Source: Acidimicrobiales bacterium (GTDB taxonomy: Bacteria > Actinomycetota > Acidimicrobiia > Acidimicrobiales > GCA-2861595). Taken from it: a stretch of 57,051 nucleotides of DNA. Shown piece after piece: positions 46,198 to 56,170 of this stretch. Below the pieces are notes generated by a model that saw only the letters and a list, made by a program, of their open reading frames with translations, ran no database searches and had not been told where the DNA came from. Made by a program: the position numbers and the translations under genes. The first letter of the stretch is position 1. Each line of letters begins with the position of its first letter. The stretch spans positions 1 to 57,051 of the forward strand of contig DATAIT010000019.1 of the NCBI GenBank assembly GCA_036262515.1, written 5' to 3'.

Positions 46198-47229
46198 TCA
46201 GGCGGCGACCGCGGCGCCGAGGACGCGGTCGTCGTCGTAGAGGACGAGGGTCTGGCCAGGCGCCACCCGCCGCTGGGGCACCTGCCAGCGGACTCCGTCG
46301 CCCGACCAGACGGCGGGACTCGCCCGCCCGTGCGCACTGGCCTGGGCCAGCACGGGCGTGCCCGGCGCGACCGGCACGTCGACCCACGACACGGTGTCTG
46401 GCGCGATCGCAACGCTTGCATCGGCGAGCTCGGCCGCCGTGCCGACCACGACCGTGGCACTCGCCGTGTCGACGGAGACGGCGTACCGGCGCTGCCCCCC
46501 GCCCCCGCCCATCCCCCGCCGCTGGCCGACGGTGACGAGCTCGACGGCCGGAACCGCGCCCACCTCGATGCCAGCGGTGTCGACGAGGCGACCGGCGTGC
46601 AGGCCGATGCGGGTGCCGAGGAAGGCCTCGCGCCCGCCGGTGGAGGTGATGAAGCAGACGTCCTGGCTGTCGGGCTTGGCCGCCGTCCCCAGACCGACCT
46701 CCGCCGCCCGGGCCCGCACCTCGGACTTGGTGAACTCGCCGACGGGGAGCAGCAGCTTGGACAACTGGGGCTGACCCAGCATGGCCAGCACGTACGACTG
46801 ATCCTTGGCCACGTCCACGGCCCGGCGAAGCCCGAAGCTGCCTGCGTGGCGCGTGACCCGGGCATGGTGGCCCGTGGCGATGGCATCGAAGCCGAGCGTG
46901 AGCGCACGGTCGAGGAAGCGGTCGAACTTGAGGTGGCGGTTGCACTCGATGCAGGGGTTGGGGGTGCGGCCGGCGGCGTGCGCGGCTGCATAGGGCTCGA
47001 CGACGTGCGTCTCGAAGGCGTCGGTGAAGTTGAAGACGTGGTGGGTCACGCCGAGCCGCTGGGCGGCCCACCGGGCGTCCTCCACGTCGCCCACCGAGCA
47101 GCAGCCCGAGTCGCCGGCACCGCCCCACAGCTTCATGGTGGCGCCCACCACGTCGTGGCCCTCGGCCACGAGGAGGGCGGCCGCCACCGACGAGTCGACG
47201 CCGCCCGACATCGCCACCAGCACCCGCAT
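46198..47229 (-). CDS. mnmA: tRNA 2-thiouridine(34) synthase
   Basis: A 343-residue MnmA (TrmU) that adds sulfur to U34 of Lys, Glu and Gln tRNAs. SGGVDSS (8-14) is the PP-loop; Cys93 (NPCIECN) and Cys192 (QDVCFI) form the catalytic pair. TVGQRRGMG is the central-domain block. The C-terminal beta barrel is complete. ATG 47227-47229 starts 2 nt after the iscS stop. The upstream IscS supplies the sulfur, so the order is functional; GatCAB and MnmA both act on Gln- and Glu-type tRNAs. Confidence 0.95.
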   Translation of the reverse strand: MRVLVAMSGGVDSSVAAALLVAEGHDVVGATMKLWGGAGDSGCCSVGDVEDARWAAQRLGVTHHVFNFTDAFETHVVEPYAAAHAAGRTPNPCIECNRHLKFDRFLDRALTLGFDAIATGHHARVTRHAGSFGLRRAVDVAKDQSYVLAMLGQPQLSKLLLPVGEFTKSEVRARAAEVGLGTAAKPDSQDVCFITSTGGREAFLGTRIGLHAGRLVDTAGIEVGAVPAVELVTVGQRRGMGGGGGQRRYAVSVDTASATVVVGTAAELADASVAIAPDTVSWVDVPVAPGTPVLAQASAHGRASPAVWSGDGVRWQVPQRRVAPGQTLVLYDDDRVLGAAVAA

Positions 47230-47231
47230 CG

Positions 47232-48362
47232 TCACGTCCCCCGGAGGGCGGCGACCGCCTCGGGGACCGTCTTCAGGGCGAGGTCGATCTCGTCGTCCGT
47301 GGTGGTCGCGCCGAGCGAGAGCCGCAGGCTGGCCAGCGCCTGGTCCCGGGGAACTCCCATGGCGGCGAGCACGTGCGAGGGCTCGAGGGCGCCGCTGGCG
47401 CACGCCGACCCGGCGGACGCGCAGATTCCGGCGTCGTCGAGCAGCACCAGCAACGCCTCGCTCTCGATGCCGGGAAAGCGGAGGTGGCAGCTCCCGGCGA
47501 TCCGATTCGCCCGCGCGCCCGTCTCGACGGCGCCGGGCACTGCGCTCAGCAGACCGTCGGCCAGGCGGTCGCGCATCGCCGCCACCCGGGCGTTCGTCGC
47601 CTCACGACCCTCGACGGTGGCCTGCATGGCGGCCGCCATGGCGACGATGCCGGCCACGTTGTGGGTACCGCTCCGGCGGTCCCGCTCCTGGCCGCCGCCG
47701 TGCAGGATCGGTGCGATCTCGGTCCCGGCCCGCACGACGAGCGCCCCGACACCCTTGGGACCACCGAACTTGTGGGCGCTCACGGCCACGAGGGCGGCGG
47801 GCGCCGCGAGGGTGGCGACGTCGAGCCACGGGAAGGCCTGGACGGCGTCGGTGTGGAGAACGGCGTGAGGGGCGAGCCGGCGGACGGCGGCGGCGACCTC
47901 GGCCAGCGGCTGGATGATCCCGACCTCGTTGTTGGCCAGCATGACCGACACCACCGACACCGTCTCGTCGAGGGAGGCGACGAGCGCGTCGAGGTCGACC
48001 ACGCCGTCGGGCCCCACGCCGGTCACCCGGCCGCCGAGGGCGTGGGTCGCGTGCAGGACGGCGTGGTGCTCGACTGCGCTGCACACCGCGGTGCCACCGC
48101 GCTTGGCCACGACGCCGGCCAGGGCGAGGTTGTCGGCCTCGGTCCCGCCCCCGGTGAAGACCACCTCGCCCGGCTGGCACCCCAGGGCGGTCGCCACGGT
48201 GGCGCGAGCACTGTCCACCGCCGCCCTGGCCGCCCGCGACACCGCGTGGGAGCCCGACGGGTTGCCGAAGTGGTCGGTGAGATACGGGAGCATGGCCTCC
48301 AGCGCTTCCGGGCGCAGGGGCGTGGTGGCGGCGTGGTCCAGGTAGGCGAGGGGCGCGGCCAT
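47232..48362 (-). CDS. iscS: cysteine desulfurase (IscS/NifS type)
   Basis: A 376-residue class V aminotransferase-fold enzyme that releases sulfur from cysteine as a persulfide. AYLDHAATTP begins the protein. The PLP lysine is Lys198 (VSAHKFGGPKG) and the active-site Cys321 lies in SAGSACASG. EADNLAL and NNEVGIIQPL are the conserved PLP-pocket blocks. It feeds MnmA and probably Fe-S assembly (LeuC, IlvD). ATG 48360-48362 has TACGCT 8 nt upstream, so the iscS-mnmA-ppk2 transcript may be leaderless. Confidence 0.95.
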   Translation of the reverse strand: MAAPLAYLDHAATTPLRPEALEAMLPYLTDHFGNPSGSHAVSRAARAAVDSARATVATALGCQPGEVVFTGGGTEADNLALAGVVAKRGGTAVCSAVEHHAVLHATHALGGRVTGVGPDGVVDLDALVASLDETVSVVSVMLANNEVGIIQPLAEVAAAVRRLAPHAVLHTDAVQAFPWLDVATLAAPAALVAVSAHKFGGPKGVGALVVRAGTEIAPILHGGGQERDRRSGTHNVAGIVAMAAAMQATVEGREATNARVAAMRDRLADGLLSAVPGAVETGARANRIAGSCHLRFPGIESEALLVLLDDAGICASAGSACASGALEPSHVLAAMGVPRDQALASLRLSLGATTTDDEIDLALKTVPEAVAALRGT

Positions 48363-48417
48363 GACCGTCCAGCGTACGGCCCCCGACGAACGCGGCCAGG
48401 CGGACAGAGGACGGACG

Positions 48418-49611
48418 CTACGGGCGGAGGTCGACCACCCGGGTGTCGTCGTGCTCGGCCAGCCTGGCGTCGAGCGTCTTGACGTCGAGCACGATGTACT
48501 GCGTGGCGCCGAGGTCGGCATCGAGGTCGGCGAGCATCTTGGGGAGGATGGTGGCGGCGGTGGGCGCCAGGAACACGAGGAGCTCCTCGTAGCCGTCCAC
48601 GACCCGCAGCTCGGCCTGCCAGGCCGACACCCCGGGATGGCGGTCGAGGATCCGGAGGAACGACGGCTCGCCGGTGTTGACCTGCAGGCGCGGCCCGGGC
48701 CGGCCGCACGCCGGGCACGGGCCGGGGTCGAGGGCGCCGTACACGCCCGTCCGAAGCCGGATCAGCACCGACCCGAACCATCCGAGGGCGGTCCAGACGA
48801 TCTCGCCGTCGGCGCCGGGCGGCACGGCCGTCCCCGACAGCGGGTCGACGATCTGCACGACCTCCGCCTCGGGCCACGTGTGGAGGTCGACGCCTCCCTT
48901 GCACTCCCACCACAGCGCCCGAACGCCCGGCGGAGCCCAGGCCCACAGCACCACCGCGCCGCGGGCGGTGAGCACCGCCTGCAGCCGGGAGCGCAGGCCG
49001 TCGTCGAGCGGCTGGCCGGCGGCTATGACCAGGCGGACCCGTGACCGCCAGTCGGTGCGGGCGTCGCTGGCATCGTCGACGGTGAGCAGCCGCGCCAGGT
49101 CGGCCGGGCGACCGACGACCACCGTCGGGAGCAGCCGGGCGGCGTCGGCGAACCGGGGGACCGGGGGGAGGTGGAAGGTCGACACGCCGTGCTCGCGCGC
49201 TCCGAGCACGGTCTGCCAGTACGCCAGGTACGGACCGGCGGGAAGGACGCTGAGTATCACGTCGTCGGTGCGGACGCCGCTGCCGGCCAGCCACTGGGCG
49301 CCGATGCGACCGAGGCGCTCCAGGTCGACGACGGACGACCCGAGCGGGACGCCGGCCTGGACGACCCAGTGCAGCGGCTTGTAGCGCCGCTCGAGCTCCT
49401 TGCGCGCCTTGATGGCTCGGCGGCCGTTTCCCTTCGGCCAGGGTGGCCGGAGCATGATCGACCCCGGGTCGCCCACGTCCTCCAGCGTCACCGGGTCGAC
49501 CGTGGCGAGCTCGTCGAGCGTGCGGGGGACCGTTCCGCCGGAGCGGGCGGTGAGACGGGCCCGCTGGGCGGGCGAGTGGGCCGCGACCTCGGAGCGGAGG
49601 TACCGGGCCAT
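48418..49611 (-). CDS. PaaK-like AMP-dependent ligase family protein
   Basis: A protein of about 397 residues related to phenylacetate-CoA ligase / coenzyme F390 synthetase adenylating enzymes. SVLPAGPYLAYWQTVLGA, VRLVIAAGQPLDDGLRSRL and DGEIVWTALGWFGSVLIRLRT followed by PCPACGRPGPRL match the order of PaaK motifs. The glycine/serine-rich P-loop normally near residue 90 is not clear, so ATP binding should be tested. The acid substrate is unknown. ATG 49609-49611 gives MARYLRSEV; an in-frame start at 49635 would add eight residues. It is divergent from the SRPBCC gene and 55 nt upstream of iscS. Confidence 0.72.
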   Translation of the reverse strand: MARYLRSEVAAHSPAQRARLTARSGGTVPRTLDELATVDPVTLEDVGDPGSIMLRPPWPKGNGRRAIKARKELERRYKPLHWVVQAGVPLGSSVVDLERLGRIGAQWLAGSGVRTDDVILSVLPAGPYLAYWQTVLGAREHGVSTFHLPPVPRFADAARLLPTVVVGRPADLARLLTVDDASDARTDWRSRVRLVIAAGQPLDDGLRSRLQAVLTARGAVVLWAWAPPGVRALWWECKGGVDLHTWPEAEVVQIVDPLSGTAVPPGADGEIVWTALGWFGSVLIRLRTGVYGALDPGPCPACGRPGPRLQVNTGEPSFLRILDRHPGVSAWQAELRVVDGYEELLVFLAPTAATILPKMLADLDADLGATQYIVLDVKTLDARLAEHDDTRVVDLRP

Positions 49612-49722
49612 CGTCTTGTCCCGGCTTCGGCCCATTCGGCCGAAACCCTACCGGGCACAGGCGGGGTCACGGCCGAAGGTAGCTTGCGCGCCCATGCGCT
49701 CGCGCCCCGACTCCCTGACGCG

Positions 49723-50196
49723 ATGAGCCGAGTCCGGGTCAGCACGATCATCGACGCCCCGCCCCGGCGGGTGTGGGCGGCGGTGCGCGAGATCCATTCG
49801 CACGTCGACTGGATGGAGGACGCCGTCGCCATCCGGTACACGTCCGCCGGCCACGAAGGCGTCGGGACCACGTTCGACTGCGAGACCAAGGTCGGGCCGT
49901 TCCGCCTCACCGACCGCATGGAGGTCACCGAGTGGAGCGAGGGCCGGGCCATGGGCATCCGTCACGTGGGCCTGGTTCAGGGAACCGGACGGTTCACGGT
50001 GCGCCGCGCCCGCCGGGGCCGCACCCGCTTCACGTGGGACGAGCGCCTGCTCTTCCCGTGGTGGATGGGTGGGGCGCCGGGCTCGATGGTGGCGGCACCC
50101 GTGCTCCGACGCATCTGGCGGCGCAACCTGTCGAACCTGAAACGCCGGATCGAGGGGCCTCGGTGCCCGCCGCTCAGTGCAGGTCGCCGGCGATAA
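49723..50196 (+). CDS. SRPBCC (START-like) family protein
   Basis: A 157-residue lipid-binding-fold protein of the polyketide cyclase / SRPBCC group. VRVSTIIDAPPRRVWAAVREI is the typical first strand and helix, VGTTFDCETKVGPFRLTDRME and the C-terminal helix VLRRIWRRNLSNLKRRIE complete the fold. Such proteins bind hydrophobic ligands, and many have no known reaction. ATG 49723 follows a TGACGCG with no obvious ribosome site. It is transcribed towards the GH57 gene, with 65 nt between the ends. Confidence 0.85.
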   Translation: MSRVRVSTIIDAPPRRVWAAVREIHSHVDWMEDAVAIRYTSAGHEGVGTTFDCETKVGPFRLTDRMEVTEWSEGRAMGIRHVGLVQGTGRFTVRRARRGRTRFTWDERLLFPWWMGGAPGSMVAAPVLRRIWRRNLSNLKRRIEGPRCPPLSAGRRR

Positions 50197-50261
50197 GGTC
50201 CCTGAGCACCGTGTCGTGGGACGTCCTGTCGGGGTCCACGCTCGTTCCGGCGGAGCACGCC

Positions 50262-52625
50262 CTACCGGGCCCGCTCCTCAGGGGCGAGGCCCAGGGCGAC
50301 GGCCAGCTCGGCCAGCCCGGGATCGGGCACGGAGTGGTGCCGCAGAGCGTCGTGAACCAGCTCCTGGGCCCGCTCCCACGGGCCGTCGAGGCCGAGATCG
50401 TCGGAGATCCGGAGGAGGGCAAGGGCGGCATCGACGCCGCGCTGGGCGTTGGGCCCTCCCCGCACGGCCCGCTCGGTCGCGCTCTCGAGGAGCCGGCCGA
50501 CGACGGCGCGCGATCTCGGCGTCCCCACTGCGAACCCGGCGGCGCGCGCCTCGCGGGCCAGCGCGACCGCCCGCTGGTAGTCCGACGGGTCGACGGATCC
50601 TTGCTGCGCCAACACCTCGGCCTCCAGGCGGCGGGCCAGCACGAGCTCGGACGGGGCGCGGAGCTCGGGCGGGAAGGGATAGTTCGCCGCCGCCAGCACG
50701 TCGATGGTCTTGCGGTGGTCGTCGAAGAGCCGCTCGTATGCGGCCGTGAAGCGCTCGGCCAGCGTCCTGGCCGCGCCCTCGACGATGTGCTCGGCGGCGT
50801 CGGGCAGCGCCGACGTGAGGTCGAACTCGCCCGGCCCGAACCCGTCGCTCAGCAGACGCAGCAGCGTCGTCACCGACGCGCCGTGCTGGAATGACCCGCG
50901 CAGGAACGACAGAGCGGCGGCGTCGGCCATCGCGTCGGCCCGCCTGGTCGAGCCCAGGACCTCGAGGGCGCCGAGGTGCAGGGCGGCGTAGACGTGCTCG
51001 CTCCTCCGCCCGGTGCGCAGGTGGGTGAGCACGACCCTGCCGGAGCACAGCGACACTCCACCGCGGTCGGAGCGGACGTGGTCGAGCACCTTCACGGCGT
51101 ACGCACCCACCGTGCGCGATGGCGGGCGACGCTCCAGCAGCTCGACGAGAGCCAGGTTGGCGACCGCCCGATCGGCGTCGACGCGTGCGGGAAGGACGTG
51201 GCGGTGCCACACGTCGCGGCCGCTTCCCTCCTCGGGCACGTTGCTCTCGGCCTTGTCGAGCACGTCGAGGAACGCCTCCTCCCTCGGATCCTCGCCCAGC
51301 TCGGTCAGGTGGTCCATCACCCGCGCCGCGTACCGGAGGATCTGCACGGTCTCCAGGCCGGCCAGATCGTTGAAGAACCAGCCGCACGAGGTGTACATGG
51401 CCATGGCGTTGCGCTGCGCCTCGAGCAGGGTGAATGCCTCCACCGGGTCACCGATCACGTGGTCGTCGGCGAACTCCTCGCGGGTCACGGCACCGAGGAA
51501 GACCCGGAGGTAGTCGTCGCGGGCAGCCCACGGATTGCGGAGCACCGCGCCGCCGCGCCGGTCGAACACCTCGCCGAGGCGGTCGCGCAGGTCGTCGAGG
51601 GCATGGCGCAGCGGCGCCCGCCAGCGCTGCTGCCAGCCGGGCTGCCCGCCGGTCGAGCAGCCGCAGTCCTCCCGCCAGCGACCGACCCCGTGGGCGCACG
51701 ACCACGAGCTGAGGAACACGTCCACCTCGTGCGCCGGAGGGTTGCGGCGGAGATGGGCGGACACGTTGGTGACCTCGACGCCTCGACCAGGGGCCTCCAC
51801 GGACAGGGCGTGGGCGGCCAGCCGCTCACCCCATCGCTGGTGGTGCCCGAAGGTCTCGCCGTCGGCCGCGATGGTGACGAGACCGTCATGGCGGTCGTGG
51901 GTGACGCGGTCGAGCAGGCCCTGGCTCGACAAGGTCCCGAGCTCGAAGGCGATGGCGTGCGACAACCCGCCGTCGTAGAAGACGACGTCGACGCCCCGGC
52001 CCGAGCCGTCGGGGTGCAGCCACCGGTAGGGTCGCGCCGTGTCGACCCGGCCGCCCTCCACGCTCGTCCACGACCGGGGCCCGCTGCCGAGGGGCCGGAC
52101 CCGCCGGGCCTGCCCGGGGGCGAGGATGGTGAAGGCCACGCCCTCCTCGGCCAGGACGGCCATGACCCGGTCGTCCACCGCCGCCTCGGGCAGCCACATC
52201 CCCTCCGCCGGCCGGCCGAACCGGTGCTCGAAGTCGATGAGACCCCATCGCACCTGCGTGCGCATGTCCCGCTCGTTGGCCAGGGGCAGGATGACGTGGC
52301 CCCACCCTTGGGCCATCCCGCCGTGCGTTCGGGCGTCGGCCGCGATGATGCGCCCGTACGTCTCGGGGTCGTGCACCTCCAGCCACGACAGCAACGTGGG
52401 GCCGACGTCGAAGGAGACGTGCTCGTAGTTGTTGACGATGTCGACCACCCGGCCGGCGTCGTCGAACACCCGTGCCACGCCGTTGGGCCGGTAGCACTCG
52501 GCGTCGATCCGGGCGTTCCAGTCGTGGAACGGCGCTGCAGAGGGCTCGCGTGAGAGCTGCTCCGTCCACGGGTTCTCCCGGGGCGGTTGGTAGAAGTGGG
52601 CGTGCACCACCAGGCTCGGGGCCAT
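50262..52625 (-). CDS. glycoside hydrolase family 57 / DUF3536 protein
   Basis: A 787-residue protein. LVVHAHFYQPPRENPW begins the GH57 barrel; Glu147 in GMWLPEAAV is at the place of the nucleophile and Asp255 in TIAADGETFGHH at that of the acid. The second half (from about 300) is DUF3536, helical and of unknown role. GH57 enzymes cut or branch alpha-glucans, and its position just downstream of glgB fits glycogen metabolism. ATG 52623-52625 lies 50 nt after the glgB stop, so it is probably on the treS-mak-glgB transcript. Confidence 0.88.
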   Translation of the reverse strand: MAPSLVVHAHFYQPPRENPWTEQLSREPSAAPFHDWNARIDAECYRPNGVARVFDDAGRVVDIVNNYEHVSFDVGPTLLSWLEVHDPETYGRIIAADARTHGGMAQGWGHVILPLANERDMRTQVRWGLIDFEHRFGRPAEGMWLPEAAVDDRVMAVLAEEGVAFTILAPGQARRVRPLGSGPRSWTSVEGGRVDTARPYRWLHPDGSGRGVDVVFYDGGLSHAIAFELGTLSSQGLLDRVTHDRHDGLVTIAADGETFGHHQRWGERLAAHALSVEAPGRGVEVTNVSAHLRRNPPAHEVDVFLSSWSCAHGVGRWREDCGCSTGGQPGWQQRWRAPLRHALDDLRDRLGEVFDRRGGAVLRNPWAARDDYLRVFLGAVTREEFADDHVIGDPVEAFTLLEAQRNAMAMYTSCGWFFNDLAGLETVQILRYAARVMDHLTELGEDPREEAFLDVLDKAESNVPEEGSGRDVWHRHVLPARVDADRAVANLALVELLERRPPSRTVGAYAVKVLDHVRSDRGGVSLCSGRVVLTHLRTGRRSEHVYAALHLGALEVLGSTRRADAMADAAALSFLRGSFQHGASVTTLLRLLSDGFGPGEFDLTSALPDAAEHIVEGAARTLAERFTAAYERLFDDHRKTIDVLAAANYPFPPELRAPSELVLARRLEAEVLAQQGSVDPSDYQRAVALAREARAAGFAVGTPRSRAVVGRLLESATERAVRGGPNAQRGVDAALALLRISDDLGLDGPWERAQELVHDALRHHSVPDPGLAELAVALGLAPEERAR

Positions 52626-52674
52626 CACCTCGACGGTACCGGCCCTGCTGGCGATCGCGATCCGCCGACGAGGG

Positions 52675-54849
52675 TCAGCTCTGGGGCACCAGCCAGAGGA
52701 CGGCGAGGGGCGGGAGGGTGAGCTCGGCGGAGAACGGAAGGCCGTGCCAGGAGGCGTCGGCCGCGTAGACGCTGCCGCTGTTGCCGACACCACTGCCGCC
52801 GAACTCGACGGCGTCGGTGTTCACCACCTCGCGCCAGTCACCGCCGCACGGAAGACCGAACCGGTAGCCGTGGCGGACGACGGGCGACAGGTTGGCGATG
52901 CAGGCCAGCGGCCGGCCGTCGGCGCCGATGCGCAGGAACGACAGCACGTTGTTCTCCACGTCGCTGGCGTCGATCCACCGGAATCCCTCGGGGCTGTCGT
53001 CGCGCTGCCAGAGCTGGGGCAGGTCTTGGTACGCCCGGTTGAGCGACGCCACGAGGCTCTGGACGCCACGGTGGCCGGGGTCGTCGAGCACGTGCCAGTC
53101 GAGGGCGTGCTCGTGGGACCACTCGCGTTCCTGGGCGATCTCGCCGCCCATGAACAGCAGCTGCTTGCCCGGATGGGCCCACATCCACGCGAAGAGGGCG
53201 CGCAGGTTGGCCAGCCGCTGCCACTTGTCGCCCGGCATCTTCGACACCAGGGCTCCCTTGCCGTGGACGACCTCGTCGTGGCTCAGGGGCAGCACGAAGT
53301 TCTCGCTGAAGGCGTAGAGGAGCCCGAAGGTGAGGTCGTTGTGGTGGTAGCGGCGGTGGATGGGATCCTTCGAGAAGTACTGGAGGGTGTCGTGCATCCA
53401 CCCCATGTTCCACTTGAAGCCGAAGCCGAGGCCGCCCACGTACGTCGGCCGGGACACGGCCGGCCAGGCAGTGGACTCTTCGGCAACCATCATCACGCCG
53501 GGATGGGCGCCGTAGACGGCCTCGTTGAGCTCCTTGAGGAACTCGACGGCCTCCAGGTTCTCGCGGCCTCCGAACTTGTTGGGGATCCACTCGCCGTCCT
53601 TGCGGGAGTAGTCGAGGTAGAGCATCGATGCCACGGCGTCGACGCGCAGGCCGTCGACGTGGAACTCCTCCAGCCAGAACAGGGCGTTGGCCACCAGGAA
53701 GTTACGGACCTCGTGCCGGCCCATGTTGAACACGAGCGTGCCCCAGTCGGGGTGGGCCCCCAGCCGGGGATCCTCGTGCTCGTAGAGGGCGGTGCCGTCG
53801 AAGCGGGCCAGGGCCCACTCGTCGCTCGGGAAGTGGGCGGGCACCCAATCGACGAGCACCCCGATGCCCTTGGCGTGCAGGGCGTCGACGAGGAAGCGGA
53901 AGTCGTCGGGCGTGCCGAAGCGCGCCGTCGGGGCGTAGTACCCCGACACCTGGTAGCCCCACGACGGGTCGTAGGGATGCTCGGCCACCGGCATGAGCTC
54001 CACGTGGGTGAAGCCCATCTCCACCAGATAGTCCGGAAGGCGCTCGGCCAGCTCCCGGTACGAGTAGTACGTGCCGGTGTCGGACTTCCGCCACGAGCCG
54101 ACGTGCACCTCGTAGATGGAGATCGGTGCGTGGATCTTCTCGGCCTTGTCGCGGGTGGCCATCCAGGCGTCGTCGTTCCAGTCGTGGTGGGACTCGGCGA
54201 CCATGCTGGCCGTGCCCTCGGCCGGGTGCTGGGCCCGGAACGCCATGGGGTCGGCCTTCAGCGTGAGGTGGCCGGCGGCCGTGTAGATCTCGAACTTGTA
54301 GAGGTCGTGGTGGCCGACGCCGGGGATGAACAGCTCCCACACGCCCGAGGAGCCGAGCGAGCGCATCGGGTGGGTGCGGCCGTCCCACTGGTTGAAGTTC
54401 CCGACCACCCGCACCGACCGGGCGCTCGGCGCCCATACGGCGAACGCGGTGCCGTGCGCCCCCTCGTGCACGCGGACGTGGGCGCCCAGGGCCCGCCACA
54501 GATGGCGGTGGCGGCCCTCTCCGATGAGATGCAGGTCGACGTCGCCGAGGGTGGGCCAGAACCGGTACGGATCGTCGTAGACGTAGGTGGCGTCGGCGTC
54601 GTAGCGGGCCTCGAGCTGGTAGGGGCCGGCCTCGGCGGCGAGGGGAGCTTCGAAGACACCCTCCGGCCGGACCTGCACCATGTCGACCGGCTCGCCGCGT
54701 TCGAGCAGCATCCGCATCCCCACCGCCCCCGGCCGCCACGCCCGCACGACGCCGTCGTGGGGACCGAGCACCTGGTGTGGGTCGGCCAGCGTCCCCTCCA
54801 CCAGACGGGCGATCGAGTCGTCCAGAGCACTCCGGGTCTTCACGGGCAT
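52675..54849 (-). CDS. glgB: 1,4-alpha-glucan branching enzyme
   Basis: A 724-residue GlgB that adds alpha-1,6 branches to alpha-glucan. Two N-terminal CBM48-like domains (FAVWAPSARSVRVVGNFNQWDG at about 136-157 is the second) precede the GH13 barrel. Catalytic residues are Asp404 (DGLRVDAV), Glu457 (MVAEEST) and Asp526 (PLSHDEVVHGKG), close to E. coli numbering (405, 458, 526). Start ATG 54847-54849 has GAGGAG 7 nt upstream; the upstream open frame overlaps the maltokinase gene. With TreS and maltokinase it builds branched glucan via maltose 1-phosphate. Confidence 0.97.
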   Translation of the reverse strand: MPVKTRSALDDSIARLVEGTLADPHQVLGPHDGVVRAWRPGAVGMRMLLERGEPVDMVQVRPEGVFEAPLAAEAGPYQLEARYDADATYVYDDPYRFWPTLGDVDLHLIGEGRHRHLWRALGAHVRVHEGAHGTAFAVWAPSARSVRVVGNFNQWDGRTHPMRSLGSSGVWELFIPGVGHHDLYKFEIYTAAGHLTLKADPMAFRAQHPAEGTASMVAESHHDWNDDAWMATRDKAEKIHAPISIYEVHVGSWRKSDTGTYYSYRELAERLPDYLVEMGFTHVELMPVAEHPYDPSWGYQVSGYYAPTARFGTPDDFRFLVDALHAKGIGVLVDWVPAHFPSDEWALARFDGTALYEHEDPRLGAHPDWGTLVFNMGRHEVRNFLVANALFWLEEFHVDGLRVDAVASMLYLDYSRKDGEWIPNKFGGRENLEAVEFLKELNEAVYGAHPGVMMVAEESTAWPAVSRPTYVGGLGFGFKWNMGWMHDTLQYFSKDPIHRRYHHNDLTFGLLYAFSENFVLPLSHDEVVHGKGALVSKMPGDKWQRLANLRALFAWMWAHPGKQLLFMGGEIAQEREWSHEHALDWHVLDDPGHRGVQSLVASLNRAYQDLPQLWQRDDSPEGFRWIDASDVENNVLSFLRIGADGRPLACIANLSPVVRHGYRFGLPCGGDWREVVNTDAVEFGGSGVGNSGSVYAADASWHGLPFSAELTLPPLAVLWLVPQS

Positions 54850-54859
54850 GGCATTCTCC

Positions 54860-56169
54860 TCATTCCTGGGCATCGAGCAGCCTTCGGACCGCCCGCAGCG
54901 GGATGTCGACCCACGCCGGGCGGTGGGCCCGTTCGTACAGCACCTCGTACACCGCCTTGTCGAACTCGAACGCAGCGAGCACGGCGGACCGGTCGGGCCC
55001 CGCCTCGGGCAGCAAGGCGTCGATGCCCTCGGTGCCGAGGTACCCGCGCAGGAAGGCGAGACGGTTCCGCTGCTCCCACGCCTCACCGAGCGGGGCCAGC
55101 CGCTCCTGGTCACCCTGGTCCCGCTCCGACAACGCCACCGCCGTCGCGTACTGGAACGAGCGCAGCATCCCGGCCACGTCCTTGAACGGGGAGGACGGCC
55201 GGCGCCGTTCCTCGAGCGGCCGGGCCGGCTCGCCCTCGAAGTCGAGCACGAACCACCCGGCGTCAGTGCGCATCACCTGGCCGAGGTGGTAGTCGCCGTG
55301 CACTCGGATGGACGCACCGGGATGGTCGATTGAGCGCAGCCGGTCGACGAACTCCTTGGCCTGCACCGGGTCCACGTCGCCGTCGTCCAGCCTGCTCAGC
55401 TGGCTCTCCACGCCGGCCGCCCACGCCGCCGTGTCGCCGTCCGACGCGCCGAACGCCTCGGCCAACGCCAGGTGCAGCGCAGCGGTGACCTGGCCCAGCC
55501 GGCCCGCCTCGGCCCCGAGGTCACCCCCGGCGCCTGCTGGGTCGTCCACGCCGGTGGCGTACAGATCGCGTAAGGAGGTGAGCGCCAGCGCCCAGCCCTC
55601 GGCACCGCCGGCCAGGTAGTTGACGCACACGGCCAGGTCGACGCCGTCGCGCCGCCAGATGCCGACGGGCGTGGCCACGTGCGAGAAGCCGAGGATGGCG
55701 AGGGCGTGCGGGATCTCGACATCGGGGTTGGCGCCGTCGTGCAGGCGCCGGAAGACCTTCAGGACGAGGCGGTCGTCGATCACCAGCGAGGTGTTCGACT
55801 GCTCGGCCCCCATAGGGCGAACCAGGGAGCCCTTCTCGCCCGGCGCCACCAGCCCCAGCAACGCCCTGGCGAAGTCGGGGTCGTAGGTCGCGTCGAAGGC
55901 GATCTCGTCGCCCACCACACCGATGACGGCCTGGTCGTTCCCGCTGAGGAAGTCCGGAGCAGAGCCGGCCGGGCGGAGGCCGACCACCACCTGGTAGCGC
56001 GCTCCACCGGCGTCGGCGAGCAGCCACTCCAGACCGGGCGCCAGCGTCTCGGAGGTGACGACCCTGGCCGTGCTCGGCGCCGCCCCTGCGTACCAGCGCT
56101 GTCGCCCAAGGTAGGCGGGGAGCAGGCGCTCGATGACGTCTGTGAAGGTCGTGCTCGTGGCCGGTGTCA

Positions 56170-56170
<1 letters not shown>
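54860..56170 (-). CDS. mak: maltokinase
   Basis: A 436-residue maltokinase (Pep2 type) that phosphorylates maltose to maltose 1-phosphate, the donor for GlgE. LPAYLGRQRWYAGA begins the N-terminal cap; SNTSLVIDDRLVLKVFRRLHDGANP holds the ATP-binding lysine; RVHGDYHLGQVMRTDAGWF and the following DFEGEPARP are the catalytic HGD and metal DFE. ATG 56168-56170 overlaps the treS TGA as TGATG, so TreS and Mak are coupled (in many actinobacteria they are fused). glgB starts 10 nt after its stop. Confidence 0.95.
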
